NCBI GenBank assembly: GCA_030692565.1
Contig: JAUYAO010000015.1
Span: 1-56,596 of the forward strand
Reading direction: 5' to 3'
From: Nitrospira sp.
GTDB lineage: Bacteria > Nitrospirota > Nitrospiria > Nitrospirales > Nitrospiraceae
Length of the DNA stretch: 56,596 nucleotides
The notes below the pieces were generated by a model. That model had not been told where the DNA came from. It was given only the letters and a program-made list of their open reading frames with translations, and searched no databases. A program made the position numbers and the translations under genes. Numbering within the stretch: the stretch's first letter is position 1; each line of letters opens with the position of its first letter. This document shows positions 1-9,467 of the stretch, in pieces.

Positions 1-1
1 C

Positions 2-424
2 CTCGCCAACGGCAACACCACCGGCGTTACCTTCAACGTGACCACCCAGTTGGCGGCCGGTGAGGCCCTGGACTTTGTGATCAACCGGGGCGCCGACGGC
101 AATAACTCGTACGACTCGACCGCCTTCGATCCCACGATCACCTTCTCCTCCACCACTACAACGTCCACCACCCCACCGCCCACGACCGGAACCGCGGCAG
201 TCACACTCTCGTGGAACCGGAATACCGAATCGGACCTGTCATATTACCGCGTGTACTATGGCACCAGTTCGAGAAACTATTCGAATTCGGTCGGAGTAGG
301 CACTACGACATCTACAACGATCAGCAATCTGATATCCGGCACGATCTACTACTTTACCCTGACAGCCGTTGACACAAGCGGTAATGAAAGCGCTCGTTCG
401 GTTGAGGTCGCGATCAGCCGATAG
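2..424 (+). CDS. Fibronectin type III domain surface protein, 5'-truncated
   Basis: The reading frame is open from the window edge, so only the C-terminal 140 or so residues are visible and the start lies outside. The first ~45 residues look like the end of a beta-sandwich domain (motif GADGNNSYDST then FDPTITF), as found in extracellular carbohydrate-binding or adhesive proteins. A Thr/Pro-rich linker (TTTTSTTPPPTTGT) follows, then a fibronectin type III domain with SWNRNTESDLSYYRVYYG, a TTISNL strand and YYFTLTAVDTSGNES, ending just before the stop. Such architecture fits a secreted or cell-surface protein. The catalytic or binding part, if any, is not in the window, so no specific function can be given. 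Confidence 0.75.
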   Translation, partial: LANGNTTGVTFNVTTQLAAGEALDFVINRGADGNNSYDSTAFDPTITFSSTTTTSTTPPPTTGTAAVTLSWNRNTESDLSYYRVYYGTSSRNYSNSVGVGTTTSTTISNLISGTIYYFTLTAVDTSGNESARSVEVAISR

Positions 425-564
425 AGCACCCAATGTGGTCGATCCTGGATCTCCTTCAGCGTCATCGCCCCGCGCCGACTTGACCCATGTGAGCTTGGCC
501 ATGTATAACCACGCCCTACCTCTTGCTGGCTGAGGGCCTTGTCCCTTTTTACCCAAGAGATCAT

Positions 565-640
565 GCGCCCGTAGCTCAATGGATAGAGCATCTGACTACG
601 GATCAGAAGGTTACAGGTTCAAGTCCTGTCGGGCGCACCA
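565..640 (+). tRNA. tRNA-Arg (anticodon ACG)
   Basis: A 76-nt cloverleaf can be folded by eye. The acceptor arm GCGCCCG (565-571) pairs with CGGGCGC (630-636), followed by discriminator A and an encoded CCA at 638-640. The anticodon stem TCTGA/TCAGA encloses the loop CTACGGA with anticodon ACG at 598-600, and the T-loop contains GGTTCAAGTCC. ACG is expected to be read as ICG after A34 deamination. The deaminase candidate TadA is encoded at 23851 in the same window. Confidence 0.95.
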
Positions 641-761
641 CTCACTCTTCGCGGCCCCTCCCCTAAATCCATCTCAATAGCCGATCACGGTGGTGATCTT
701 CCTCATTCCCTATTCACGCTTCATGCTTTCTTCTGATCGAGTGATGCCTTAGGATAGACTT

Positions 762-2969
762 ATGGCAACCCCTACCGCACTCAAGCAGGACGATCTCGAA
801 CGACTTATTGCCGGCACCCATTGGAACCCGCGTGCGATCCTTGGCCCGCATCCGACTACTCAAGCCCTGGTCATCCGTGCCTGGCTTCCGTTTGCCGAAT
901 CCGCCCAGATTCTGCCCGCCGGTCAAACCGCTCCGATCCAGGCCAAGCGCATCCACGAGGCCGGCCTCTTTGAAGCCATCCTCCCCCAACAGAAACATGC
1001 ACACGACTATACGATCCGCGCACGGGCTGCCGACGGCACCATCACGGAAGGCCACGATCCCTATGCCCTACCTCCGTTGCTGACCGATTTCGAGCTGCAT
1101 CTGTTTTCAGAAGGCACGTTTTATCGAGCCTACGAATCGCTGGGCGCACACGTTCGCACGGCAGAAGGCATCACCGGCGTGCATTTCGTCGTCTGGGCGC
1201 CGAATGCCGCTCGCGTCAGTGTGGTCGGTGAATTCAATCGCTGGGACGGCCGTTGCCACCCGATGACTAATCGAGGATCGACGGGACTTTGGGAACTCTT
1301 CCTCCCCGACCTCCCCGATGGAAGCCTCTACAAATATGAGATTCGGCCGCGCGGCCAGGATGCCGTCTTGGTGAAGGCGGACCCCTACGCGTGCGCCAGT
1401 GAACTTCGTCCTCGCACCGCCTCGATCGTACGTGATCTCTCTGATTTCACCTGGCACGACGAAGCCTGGATGAACGCGCGCGCGCAGTGGAATCCCTTGC
1501 GCGCCCCCATCGCCATTTATGAAGCTCATCTCGGATCATGGATGCGGGTGCCGGAGGAAGAGAATCGTTGGCTCACCTATCATGAGCTGGCCTCTCGACT
1601 CATCTCCTATGTGAAGGACCTCGGCTACACCCATCTCGAACTCCTCCCCGTCACCGAGCACCCCTTCGACGGATCCTGGGGCTATCAAGCCACCGGCTAT
1701 TTTTCTGCGACCAGCCGCTACGGGACGCCGGAAGACTTCATGGCGTTTGTCGATGCCGCCCATGCAGCCGGAATCGGAGTCATCATGGACTGGGCCCCCG
1801 CGCATTTCCCTGACGATCCGCATGGCCTCGCGTTTTTCGACGGCACTCATCTCTATGACCATGCCGACCCGCGCCTCGGCTATCACCCGGATTGGCACAG
1901 CCGGATCTTCAATTATGACCGTCCGGAAGTGCGCAACTTTCTCCTAAACAGTGCGCTCTTCTGGCTCGACCGGTATCACATCGACGGAATACGCGTAGAC
2001 GCCGTCGCCTCGATGCTCTACCTCGACTACGGGCGCAAAGCCGGCGAGTGGATTCCCAATCAGTTCGGCGGCAATGAAAACCTCGGCGCTGTGACGCTGC
2101 TCAAGGAACTGAACGTCCTCGTTCATCGGGACTTCCCCGGTGCCATGACCATCGCAGAAGAATCCACTTCCTGGCCGGGTGTCTCACGCCCCACCTATAC
2201 CGGCGGCCTGGGCTTTACCTTCAAGTGGAACATGGGCTGGATGCACGACACGCTCGACTACTTCGCCCACGAAGCGGTGCATCGGAAGTTTCATCAAAAC
2301 CAAATGACGTTCGGCTTGCTCTACGCCTTCACGGAAAACTTCGTCCTGGTTCTCTCCCACGACGAAGTCGTTCACGGCAAGCGATCATTGATCGGGAAAA
2401 TGCCCGGCGATCCCTGGCAACAATTCGCCAATCTCCGCGCCCTCTATGGCTATATGTACGGCCATCCGGGAAAGAAAATGCTGTTCATGGGGAATGAGTT
2501 CGGACAGTGGCGGGAATGGAACCATGACACCAGTCTGGACTGGCATCTTTGTGAATACCCGCCCCATCACGGGTTACAGCGTTTTGTAGGGGATCTGAAT
2601 CATCTCTACCGGCAGGAGCCGGCGCTGCACAGGGTCGACTACGAGTGGAATGGATTTCAGTGGATCGACTTCAACGACGCGGAGAATTCGGTCATCGCCT
2701 TTCTGCGAAAGGGCGAGGATGGCTCGGAATCCATTCTCTGCATAGGAAACTTTACCCCGGTTCCGCGGCATCACTACCGCGTCGGCGTTCCGACGGCGGG
2801 GCACTATCGAGAGCTGCTCAACAGCGACGCCGAACTGTACGGGGGCAGCAACATGGGGAACTCCGGCGGTGTGCGCGCCGAGGCCAGCCCCTGCCACGGC
2901 CTCCCCTATTCACTGAGCCTGACGCTTCCGCCCCTCTCCATGCTTTTCTTCAAACTGCAGCCGGAGTAG
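762..2969 (+). CDS. glgB: 1,4-alpha-glucan branching enzyme GlgB
   Basis: This enzyme transfers alpha-1,4-glucan chains to form alpha-1,6 branches during glycogen synthesis in the cytoplasm. The 735 residues match the full length of bacterial GlgB with two N-terminal beta domains. The first begins with [12 protein letters not shown]. The CBM48-like second domain contains [21 protein letters not shown]. The GH13 barrel follows with HLGSW, GWGYQ-like [11 protein letters not shown], and the catalytic Asp in [10 protein letters not shown] (about D413). The catalytic Glu lies in IAEEST (about E466) and the transition-state HD in [10 protein letters not shown] (H533, D534). The ATG at 762 has an AGGAT element 6 nt upstream. 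The gene is monocistronic here, with tRNA-Arg upstream and a convergent FKBP gene 10 nt beyond its stop. No other glycogen genes are in the window. Confidence 0.97.
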   Translation: MATPTALKQDDLERLIAGTHWNPRAILGPHPTTQALVIRAWLPFAESAQILPAGQTAPIQAKRIHEAGLFEAILPQQKHAHDYTIRARAADGTITEGHDPYALPPLLTDFELHLFSEGTFYRAYESLGAHVRTAEGITGVHFVVWAPNAARVSVVGEFNRWDGRCHPMTNRGSTGLWELFLPDLPDGSLYKYEIRPRGQDAVLVKADPYACASELRPRTASIVRDLSDFTWHDEAWMNARAQWNPLRAPIAIYEAHLGSWMRVPEEENRWLTYHELASRLISYVKDLGYTHLELLPVTEHPFDGSWGYQATGYFSATSRYGTPEDFMAFVDAAHAAGIGVIMDWAPAHFPDDPHGLAFFDGTHLYDHADPRLGYHPDWHSRIFNYDRPEVRNFLLNSALFWLDRYHIDGIRVDAVASMLYLDYGRKAGEWIPNQFGGNENLGAVTLLKELNVLVHRDFPGAMTIAEESTSWPGVSRPTYTGGLGFTFKWNMGWMHDTLDYFAHEAVHRKFHQNQMTFGLLYAFTENFVLVLSHDEVVHGKRSLIGKMPGDPWQQFANLRALYGYMYGHPGKKMLFMGNEFGQWREWNHDTSLDWHLCEYPPHHGLQRFVGDLNHLYRQEPALHRVDYEWNGFQWIDFNDAENSVIAFLRKGEDGSESILCIGNFTPVPRHHYRVGVPTAGHYRELLNSDAELYGGSNMGNSGGVRAEASPCHGLPYSLSLTLPPLSMLFFKLQPE

Positions 2970-2979
2970 CGGCTCTCGC

Positions 2980-3528
2980 CTACTTGGTCTTGGCTTCTGC
3001 GCGGATCTCCAGAATTTTAACGTCGAAGTACAAGGTCTTCCCAGCCAATGGGTGATTGAAATCCAGCACCACGGAATCTTCCTTCACTTCCGTCACATGG
3101 GGAAACAATGACTGCCCTTCAGGCCCCCGCGCTTCCAATTCGGCTCCGACCTTCCACGCATGCTCCGGCACCAGGCTCTTCTTCACTTCCTGAATGGCTT
3201 TCTGATCCACCTCTCCGTAGGCATCCGTGGGTTTGACGGCGATGTGCTTCTTCTCCCCGACCGTCATGCCCTCCAGCGCTTTCTCCAGTCCAGGAACAAT
3301 TTCTTCCGCGCCGTGCAGATAGGTCATCGGTTCACCACCGACATTCGATTCCACGACCTCTTTCTCGTTCAGCTTCAGCGTATATTCCAGCGAGACGTGC
3401 TTTCCCTTCGCGACGACGACCTTCGCGGCCCCGTTCGTCGTCTCAGCATGAATTACCGGCGCATCGACCATCGCACCCAGGAGCACCACCAGGCACACAC
3501 ATCTCAGCGTATAGAGACGAACGATCAT
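2980..3528 (-). CDS. Periplasmic SlyD-like FKBP peptidyl-prolyl isomerase
   Basis: Predicted cis-trans prolyl isomerase and chaperone of the FKBP family. The 182-residue product starts with a Sec signal peptide of about 29 residues (hydrophobic CLVVLLGAMVDAP, cleavage probably after HAE), so it should act in the periplasm. The FKBP fold begins with KGKHVSLEYTLKLN and has YLHGAEEIVPGLEKALEGM. It then contains an inserted-in-flap domain typical of SlyD, and ends with DFNHPLAGKTLYFDVKIL, the SlyD hallmark. The metal-binding His-rich tail of E. coli SlyD is absent. A strong AGGAGGA ribosome-binding site precedes the ATG at 3528. The gene is convergent with glgB. Confidence 0.93.
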   Translation of the reverse strand: MIVRLYTLRCVCLVVLLGAMVDAPVIHAETTNGAAKVVVAKGKHVSLEYTLKLNEKEVVESNVGGEPMTYLHGAEEIVPGLEKALEGMTVGEKKHIAVKPTDAYGEVDQKAIQEVKKSLVPEHAWKVGAELEARGPEGQSLFPHVTEVKEDSVVLDFNHPLAGKTLYFDVKILEIRAEAKTK

Positions 3529-3613
3529 ACAATCCTCCTCCAGAATAATAAGTCGCTACAGGTGGGAACAGGACACGAGGATACCGCGATGGAGGCACAA
3601 AAACTACTGGCTC

Positions 3614-4180
3614 TTACCAGGACCGGAACGCCCCGGAATCCAGATGCACGAATTTCGAACGGGGATAATAGCCGATGCCGCCAAAGCCCAATTCAAGGGC
3701 GGCCTGTCGAATGACTTTGGGATGAATGCCAGGAATCTGTATATCGATCGCCTGACCCTGCATATGCAGGCTATTCTTCGCCGCACGCCGGCCGGCACGA
3801 ACGAGTCGCGCGTTATACTCCGGAGAACGATAGCCGGAGATGATATGAATCTCCCGATCGCCGCCTAACTTCTTTTGCACCAGATTGACGTGTTCCAACA
3901 CTCGCACATCAATCGCTGAGACTTCCCCGGTCGCATGGCAACGCAGGATATGATTGACGTCATCCAATGCGTCCAAATCATATTCACCGGCTTCATTGCG
4001 ATACGTCACATCCAGCCGCTCATCGGTCCACACATTTAAGAACGTCAACCGAGCCTCCGGAAGCGCCTGCGCCGCCACACGCTGGGGCCGTAACCCCGGC
4101 AACACAGCGAGGGCTAAAGCCATCGCGGAAGTTTGCAGAAACGTACGTCGGGTCCAGGCCCAATGCGAATCAGTTGTCAC
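3614..4180 (-). CDS. Tat-exported DUF882/YcbK-like M15-fold peptidase
   Basis: Predicted zinc-dependent peptidoglycan-processing protein of the DUF882 (YcbK, peptidase M15_2) family. From the preferred GTG start at 4180 the product has 188 residues. A longer frame reaches 4243, but the GTG has a GGAGAG Shine-Dalgarno 6 nt upstream and places a twin-arginine signal (TRRTFLQTSAMALALAVLP) correctly at the N-terminus. The mature domain has the family metal-binding pattern: SGYRSPEYN, then SLHMQGQAIDI (His and Asp ligands) and a C-terminal FVHLDSG (HxD). Family members are exported and usually lack proven substrates. The gene stands alone between FKBP and the receiver gene on the other strand. Confidence 0.88.
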   Translation of the reverse strand: MTTDSHWAWTRRTFLQTSAMALALAVLPGLRPQRVAAQALPEARLTFLNVWTDERLDVTYRNEAGEYDLDALDDVNHILRCHATGEVSAIDVRVLEHVNLVQKKLGGDREIHIISGYRSPEYNARLVRAGRRAAKNSLHMQGQAIDIQIPGIHPKVIRQAALELGFGGIGYYPRSKFVHLDSGAFRSW

Positions 4181-4432
4181 GAAATACTCTCCGAAGAAGG
4201 TGCGTTGCAGAGAACCGGCAGCAGATGAATCGAGTTTTACCAAAAAGGATCGGATCGGTCAATGAATTTTCGTTCGATGAGTTCTTCGCTCATCTCCGTT
4301 CCAATCCCATACGCTGATTCGCGTGGTAGGCCCAGGTGAGACCGTCCCTATTCAGGCCGATCGCCAACCATTTTCTTCCTAGACACACAGCGGACAGACG
4401 GGTAAGATCGCACTCATAGATTAAGGAAAACC

Positions 4433-4798
4433 ATGGCTACGATTTTGATTATCGACGACGAAGAGTCCATCCGCCATCTCCTCCGCGAGGTGTTGGAAAA
4501 AGCCGGACATCAGGTGCTTGAAGCGTCCAATGGACGCGAAGGGCTTGAGATCTATCAGAAGCACCCAGCCGACCTGGTCATCATGGATCTGCTGATGCCG
4601 GATACCGACGGCTTGGAAACCACGCTCCAGCTGACTCGTGAATATGTGGACGCCAAGGTCATCGCGATCACCGGCGCACAAGGCGATCGCAACTTCTTAG
4701 ACGTGGCCAATCTCTTTGGTGCCAGACGGACGTTCCAGAAACCCTTCGATCTCAACAAACTCCTTCAGGCCGTACAGGAAGAACTGGCAGCCAAGTAG
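4433..4798 (+). CDS. Stand-alone CheY-like response regulator receiver
   Basis: A 121-residue single receiver domain with no output domain. Visible phosphotransfer residues are the acidic pair D8/D9 (LIIDDEE), the phospho-acceptor D52 in VIMDLLMP, T80 in AITG and K103 in FQKPF. It should receive phosphate from a histidine kinase encoded elsewhere and signal by protein contact. An AAGGA site lies 6 nt before the ATG. It is followed, after a 180-nt gap, by a PilZ protein and a second receiver, so the three may form one signalling group. The partner kinase is not in the window. Confidence 0.93.
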   Translation: MATILIIDDEESIRHLLREVLEKAGHQVLEASNGREGLEIYQKHPADLVIMDLLMPDTDGLETTLQLTREYVDAKVIAITGAQGDRNFLDVANLFGARRTFQKPFDLNKLLQAVQEELAAK

Positions 4799-4978
4799 CC
4801 TTCCTTCCCCACCCACGAATAATCCCGGCACTGCCTCCTCCGATATCGTTTCCCGGTCGCACCCGATCCATTCCACCTCAAGTTGACAGTCTGTTGTGCC
4901 GATGAAGAAGGACAGAAGCCCCTTATCGCGAATCGGTATGCGTAGCACATTGAACTCAACTCCGGCAGGTTTGTCAGC

Positions 4979-5323
4979 ATGGGATATCATCGAAAGAGTC
5001 CGCGATTCGACGTCAACTTCGGGAGCACCTTTGCCGGCGAAACGCTCGCGGGCCAGGGCACTATTACCAATCTGTCCGTAGGCGGCTGCAGTATCGAGTC
5101 GAAGATATCGCTACCGGCCCAAAGCGTGGTTGGACTGAAAATCCAGCTCCCGGATTCCCATTGGCCATTGGAAATCACTGAGGCTATCGTCCGATGGGTG
5201 CGAGGCACTACATTCGGTCTGGAGTTTCAAACTTTATCCGAGCCGGACGCCGCCCGGCTTCAGCAGCTGCTTTTTGACCTCGATCAGGGGCCGCTGGTGG
5301 TCATGCAACGTCCCGCACACTGA
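4979..5323 (+). CDS. PilZ domain protein (probable c-di-GMP receptor)
   Basis: The 114-residue product is almost entirely one PilZ domain. The N-terminal RKSPRF matches the RxxxR c-di-GMP-binding switch (R5 and R9). TNLSVGGCSIES matches the D/NxSxxG second motif, with Asn in place of the usual Asp. The rest shows the beta-barrel strands ending in IVRWVRGTTFGLEF. It likely binds c-di-GMP and controls motility, exopolysaccharide or another target. Its stop (5321-5323) lies 1 nt before the ATG of the next receiver gene, indicating co-transcription. Confidence 0.9.
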   Translation: MGYHRKSPRFDVNFGSTFAGETLAGQGTITNLSVGGCSIESKISLPAQSVVGLKIQLPDSHWPLEITEAIVRWVRGTTFGLEFQTLSEPDAARLQQLLFDLDQGPLVVMQRPAH

Positions 5324-5324
5324 C

Positions 5325-5747
5325 ATGCGAACCAGGACCAAAATACTGATCGTCGACGATAGCCCGGACTTCCAACTGCTTGTGAAAGCGTTTCTCTCTG
5401 AAGAAAGCTATCTCGTCCTCTCCGCCGGTGACACGCTCCAAGCCACCGGATCAGCTCTCCGCGAAAAACCCGCGCTCATTGTGGTCGATATCGGCCTGCC
5501 GGGCGGAGACGGCTGGATGCTACTCGATCGACTCAAGACGAATGCCTTAACCAAACACATTCCCGTCATCGTTGTGACGGGACAAGGCAAGATCGGTCTC
5601 GAAGAGAAATCGAAATCTAAAGGAGCGGCCGGGTTCCTTAAAAAACCCTTCGAGAAAGCCATATTCATCAATACGATCGATGCCCTCCTCAACCCTTCAA
5701 CTCCCAGTCCTGCTCCGTCAATCACCACAACCCATGCACCAGCGTAG
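5325..5747 (+). CDS. Response regulator receiver protein
   Basis: A 140-residue receiver protein with D11/D12 (LIVDDSP), phospho-acceptor D55 in VVDIGLPGGDGW, T85 in VVTG and K107 in LKKPF. A longer frame begins at 5274, but the ATG at 5325, right after the PilZ stop, gives a standard receiver N-terminus. About 18 Pro/Ser/Thr-rich residues follow the domain and there is no output domain. It probably works with the PilZ protein in c-di-GMP or adaptation signalling. This role is inferred only from their adjacency. Confidence 0.9.
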   Translation: MRTRTKILIVDDSPDFQLLVKAFLSEESYLVLSAGDTLQATGSALREKPALIVVDIGLPGGDGWMLLDRLKTNALTKHIPVIVVTGQGKIGLEEKSKSKGAAGFLKKPFEKAIFINTIDALLNPSTPSPAPSITTTHAPA

Positions 5748-5942
5748 CCCTTCCCACATGACATCCGGTCGGCTTTCTCTGAGACATGGAGGTCTCCGGG
5801 CTGCAGCACAGCAGACAACTCGCTCGTAAAACGCGCCACGACAGAAACAGTATTTACTGGAAGTCTTTCCAGAGGATCTGAGAGGATCACGGAAGCCGAC
5901 AGTGATGGGACCCGCGATGTGGCAGGAGAGTGCTCGACGCTT

Positions 5943-6371
5943 ATGTGGCTGACGTTCTGGATTCTGTACAGCTTCCTCATCCTCGCCAGTGGCGTTTACG
6001 GGTCCGACTTCGTCGGCCATTCCCATTGGGACTATGTCATTTGGATTCCACCGTTCGACGAGATACGATCACTTCAATTCTGGCTGGACATTATTGTGAA
6101 CGTCGCCCTCTACGCCCCCTTGGCCGTCCTGTTCCTCCAACATCGGAATTCGAACAACCGATCAGCCCTCCTCACGGCCGTGATTGTGGGCTTACTCCTT
6201 TCCTGTACCGTCGAACTGTATCAAGTGTACTCCCACAATCGCCGCCCTTCGCCCTTGGATATTGTCTGCAACCTCAGCGGCACCATCCTCGGAGCGCTAC
6301 TCTGGCAGGTTTGGCGAAAATCTCTCGGGCAACCCGCTCAACCCAAAGCGCCAGCTATTCCCATCCCATAG
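5943..6371 (+). CDS. VanZ-like family membrane protein
   Basis: A small integral membrane protein (142 residues from ATG 5943). An in-frame GTG at 5919 would add 8 residues; neither start has an ideally spaced ribosome-binding site. Four hydrophobic segments are visible: LTFWILYSFLILASG, LDIIVNVALYAPLAVL, LLTAVIVGLLLSCTVELYQ, and a C-terminal LSGTILGALLWQV. The E-L-Y-Q / R-R-P-S-P-L-D-I-V-x-N pattern is characteristic of VanZ-like proteins (PF04892). The family includes the teicoplanin-resistance protein VanZ, but most members have no known function. The gene ends inside the 3' end of the convergent lipoprotein gene (17-nt overlap). Confidence 0.8.
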   Translation: MWLTFWILYSFLILASGVYGSDFVGHSHWDYVIWIPPFDEIRSLQFWLDIIVNVALYAPLAVLFLQHRNSNNRSALLTAVIVGLLLSCTVELYQVYSHNRRPSPLDIVCNLSGTILGALLWQVWRKSLGQPAQPKAPAIPIP

Positions 6372-6783
6372 GCTCATAGCCGCGCTCCTGCAGGCAACGA
6401 TTCACAAACTGCTTGAACGCCTGACTGGGCGGCGACTTCCGAAACAAGCCACGGAGCAGTCCGCCGGTTGCCCCGCTCGCCGCCCCGACCATCGCACCGC
6501 GCCCGGGATGTCCGACGACCGCCCCGCCCACAGCGCCGGCCGCTGATCCAATCGCGCCACCCGCCGTCGTACTCCCGGCCACGTGGCCGCTCTTCCCTTG
6601 GCTCGGCGTCGCTCCAGCTTCTTTGGCCATAGCAGAACAGTTCTCGATGTCCTGCTCCGCAGCAGACTCCCCGACCTGACGCAAATGGGCATTGGGATAG
6701 AGTATCGGCTTAGGCGCCGCGCACCCGGAAATCAGAAAGAGGCAGGAGCACAGCAACAACAACTGGCGTGATGGTGAGGTCAT
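6355..6783 (-). CDS. Glycine-zipper lipoprotein
   Basis: A 142-residue predicted outer-membrane or periplasmic lipoprotein. The N-terminus is a lipoprotein signal ending in LISGC, so lipidation would be on C21. Residues ~70-110 form a Gly/Ala-rich zipper (AGGAIGSAAGAVGGAVVG then GAASGATGG), typical of membrane-inserting glycine-zipper proteins such as SlyB or OmpA-like YMGG proteins. The C-terminus (FKQFVNRCLQERGY) resembles a conserved tail in many such lipoproteins. It lies 45 nt downstream of the unrecognised 284-residue gene on the same strand and may be the third gene of the SagB operon. Confidence 0.8.
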   Translation of the reverse strand: MTSPSRQLLLLCSCLFLISGCAAPKPILYPNAHLRQVGESAAEQDIENCSAMAKEAGATPSQGKSGHVAGSTTAGGAIGSAAGAVGGAVVGHPGRGAMVGAASGATGGLLRGLFRKSPPSQAFKQFVNRCLQERGYEPMGWE

Positions 6784-6828
6784 CTCATGAGCTTCAACGA
6801 TCTGACTTGGATTCCGTTTACGACTCCA

Positions 6829-7683
6829 CTAGCGTCCGCCCGATAGTTCTTTCCGTACAAGCCCCCGCATCATCACGGGATCGTTGTAGGCGACCTCGCT
6901 CAGCGCATCCAGGATGTGAATGCCCTTGGCTGCGGCCAGGTCCTTCGCCTTCAGGTAATTCTTCGCACCGAACCGCGCCACCGACGACTGGCCGTTCACA
7001 ATCTGGCAAGCCAACACCTCCGCACCGACGTCCAACGTGCCGCCCTCTTCGATCAGATGCTTGGCTTGCGCCACCGCAATCCCGTGCAACTGCGCAAACT
7101 CCTCCAGTCCGCCCGTCTCGACCAGCCGTCCGTCCGGCATGATGCAGAGCCGTTTGAAGTGCGGCGACCAGTCCTTGCGGAAATCGATGTACTTGATATC
7201 GCCGCCCTTCGCCACGGCCCGATCGATCATGCGGTAGTCTAACCCCAGATTCTTCTGCTCCAGCTTTTCCTTCAACTCATCCGGCAACGTGCGATGGAAA
7301 ATCTCATAGGCCGCCTCAGCCATCGAAAGCGACCGGGCACGAGCCAAATGCTCCGTCTCGGCAAACTGCATCAAATCCAGGACAAACGTTCGCTTCGGCA
7401 ACAGACCCGTCGGATCGATCACACAGGCAAAGAGCCCGCGGGTCAAGAGTCCACCTTCCGCAGGATAGACATAGACCCCGCCCTGAGTCAGCAACTCCGT
7501 CATCGTCGCCAGCGGCACTCCATAGCTTTCGGACAGAATCTTGGCATGGCCGGGAAGATCTTCAGGAAGCGTCGTCGCACAAGCCGTGACGTTTCCAGGG
7601 GCATCGAATTCCGAATAGTCCTCGATGACGTTATAGAGGACCGGCAGTTTCGGCTTCTCGCTTTTCTTCTTAATCTTAAACAT
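6829..7683 (-). CDS. Unrecognised conserved-looking protein downstream of SagB
   Basis: A 284-residue soluble protein that I do not recognise. There is no signal peptide or membrane segment. The N-terminus is lysine-rich (FKIKKKSEKPK). The middle contains a predicted mixed alpha/beta region with GGVYVYPAEGGLLTRGLFACVIDPTG and FVLDLMQFAETEH. The C-terminal ~110 residues contain alternating strands and helices. The gene starts 44 nt after the SagB-type dehydrogenase stop on the same strand, so it is probably co-transcribed with it and might be a substrate-binding or partner protein. That role is inferred from position alone. Coding character is supported by length, codon usage like its neighbours, and the absence of a better frame. 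Confidence 0.7.
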   Translation of the reverse strand: MFKIKKKSEKPKLPVLYNVIEDYSEFDAPGNVTACATTLPEDLPGHAKILSESYGVPLATMTELLTQGGVYVYPAEGGLLTRGLFACVIDPTGLLPKRTFVLDLMQFAETEHLARARSLSMAEAAYEIFHRTLPDELKEKLEQKNLGLDYRMIDRAVAKGGDIKYIDFRKDWSPHFKRLCIMPDGRLVETGGLEEFAQLHGIAVAQAKHLIEEGGTLDVGAEVLACQIVNGQSSVARFGAKNYLKAKDLAAAKGIHILDALSEVAYNDPVMMRGLVRKELSGGR

Positions 7684-7727
7684 CCAAGACGTCCGTTCAA
7701 GCTATTGGTTTTACTGAATGCATGCCG

Positions 7728-9467
7728 CTATCGACTCAGATGGTGGTAGGCAGCCAATGTCATCATTCTGCGATCCTCCACCGGTCCGCCGATCGTAAAG
7801 TGATACAGCGATTGAAAGGACAAACCCTGCACGCCCAGCATCTCATGAACCGGGTCATCGAAGAAACAGCCGATCCCCGTCCCTCGCACCCCGGCCGCCT
7901 CCGCCTCCAAATACAATACCTGGCCAAGCAATCCGGCCTCCCAGAACAACCGAGGATAAAACCAGGCCCCCGCCTGACGCAAGCGTCCTTCAAACTCAGC
8001 CAACATGCCCAGCGAGAACGCGCTGTCCGCGGCAATCTCTTGATGGCAACTCACCTGCGCCGCCGCACGCTTAGCATCACCCTCGAGCAACCAATAGAGC
8101 GCTAAATCATCAGGGCATCCCGGCGGCTGCGTCCAGACCAGCTCCGGATTGAGCGACTGCTGAACCAGCGGCAGCTTCGCTCGATCCCGCACCAGGACAT
8201 AGAGACCGGGCGCCAGCCCCTCGACGCGATGCACAAAGATCATCAAATGAATCGCCGAATCATGAGGCCACAGATCCCAGGGCATCGGCCGCTCCAACTG
8301 AGGACGTTCGGCGCGCGGCATTACCCGTTGCAGCATGCGAAAGAAGACCGCCGACGAAATCGATGTCCGTCCATCAAACGACACGGCGCTTCGACGCTGA
8401 CGGATGATTTGGCCGGCCGGAGGCCCGGCGTCGCCCGTCACTCCTGAAGCGTCGATCGTCCCAGGAAGAGGACGCGACAACACCGGCTGCTCCTGCGACA
8501 ACTTCCACGAAGCATCGGCGACCGCGTCGATCGCCTCCCAATGAACTCCGTGCTCCCCGCTCAGTCGATTCGCTTTCCCCTGCCAGGACACATTTGAGAG
8601 ATCCTTGACCAGAGCCGCATCGAGAGAGAGGGGGATGTCTGAAGACCAGGGCTCCTCGGTCTCGCGTGGCCACAGCACACAGAGACAATCCGGATGCTCC
8701 GGTTCGACCTCGGCAAAATCATCCGGGCGATTCGTGCCTAACAACAAGGCCACACAGTTCTGCTCCACCCCGTCCAGCAGCGCCATGTTCCATCCCAGCG
8801 TCGCCGCTGCGACCCGCGCAGACCCAAGGGCATGCCCGATGTCGTGATTGCAGTAGCGAAACGCCCTCTCGCCATACTTCCAGGCTTCCCGCCAATGCAC
8901 CGACGAGAGACCGAACAACAGTGCTTTGCGAGGAAACGGAGCGAGCAGCCGCGCGAGCAGCTCAGCCGGATATGCCGCCCGCCGCTCCAGCCCATGTTCT
9001 TTCGGCGCATAGTGGTAGAGCCCCGGCTGTATGTCGAGTCCGCCGATCTGCGGCAGGACCACATAGCCTTCCGTCGGATGGAGATTACCTGAAGAGGGAT
9101 TGCTCCGCAGCGCCCATTCCGTCTCTCCGCCTTTCTTCCAGGCAGACAGGGCCAGGGCAAATTCAAAAAACCGGGAAAGCGAACGCAGGGTGACCGGCTG
9201 AGAGGGAACCGCCCCCTGCTGATAGATCGCGTCATAGGCCGGCGAGATGGGCTCCTCATCAGGCTTCAATAAGGGTAACGGAATCAGCTCCGCCCCGGCG
9301 AAGCGCCGAAAGGGATTAGGCTGATTCGCCCAATCCAGATACCCCATCGACCGGGCATAGCGATTAAAATGATGCTTCGTCTGGATGTGATAGCGGATAA
9401 CCTGATCGACCGGATCAGTCGAAGCGAGATCCGCAGACGGAGGGAAAGATGGCTTCTCAGTACCCAT
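7728..9467 (-). CDS. SagB/ThcOx-type twin nitroreductase dehydrogenase
   Basis: A predicted FMN-dependent oxidoreductase of the SagB family. Characterised members oxidise azolines to azoles in thiazole/oxazole-modified peptides; many others lack a peptide partner. The 579 residues contain two nitroreductase-like halves. The N-terminal half has RSNPSSGNLHPTEGYVVLP, the classic flavin-binding SSGNLHP motif, followed by GLYHYAPKEHGLE. The C-terminal half begins near IRQRRSAVSFDGRTSIS (RRSxRxF-like) and ends with GTGIGCFFDDPVHEMLG and YHFTIGGPVEDRR. No cyclodehydratase (YcaO) gene is in the window, so azole formation is not supported. The next gene downstream is an unrecognised 284-residue protein. 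No clear Shine-Dalgarno precedes ATG 9467. Confidence 0.9.
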   Translation of the reverse strand: MGTEKPSFPPSADLASTDPVDQVIRYHIQTKHHFNRYARSMGYLDWANQPNPFRRFAGAELIPLPLLKPDEEPISPAYDAIYQQGAVPSQPVTLRSLSRFFEFALALSAWKKGGETEWALRSNPSSGNLHPTEGYVVLPQIGGLDIQPGLYHYAPKEHGLERRAAYPAELLARLLAPFPRKALLFGLSSVHWREAWKYGERAFRYCNHDIGHALGSARVAAATLGWNMALLDGVEQNCVALLLGTNRPDDFAEVEPEHPDCLCVLWPRETEEPWSSDIPLSLDAALVKDLSNVSWQGKANRLSGEHGVHWEAIDAVADASWKLSQEQPVLSRPLPGTIDASGVTGDAGPPAGQIIRQRRSAVSFDGRTSISSAVFFRMLQRVMPRAERPQLERPMPWDLWPHDSAIHLMIFVHRVEGLAPGLYVLVRDRAKLPLVQQSLNPELVWTQPPGCPDDLALYWLLEGDAKRAAAQVSCHQEIAADSAFSLGMLAEFEGRLRQAGAWFYPRLFWEAGLLGQVLYLEAEAAGVRGTGIGCFFDDPVHEMLGVQGLSFQSLYHFTIGGPVEDRRMMTLAAYHHLSR

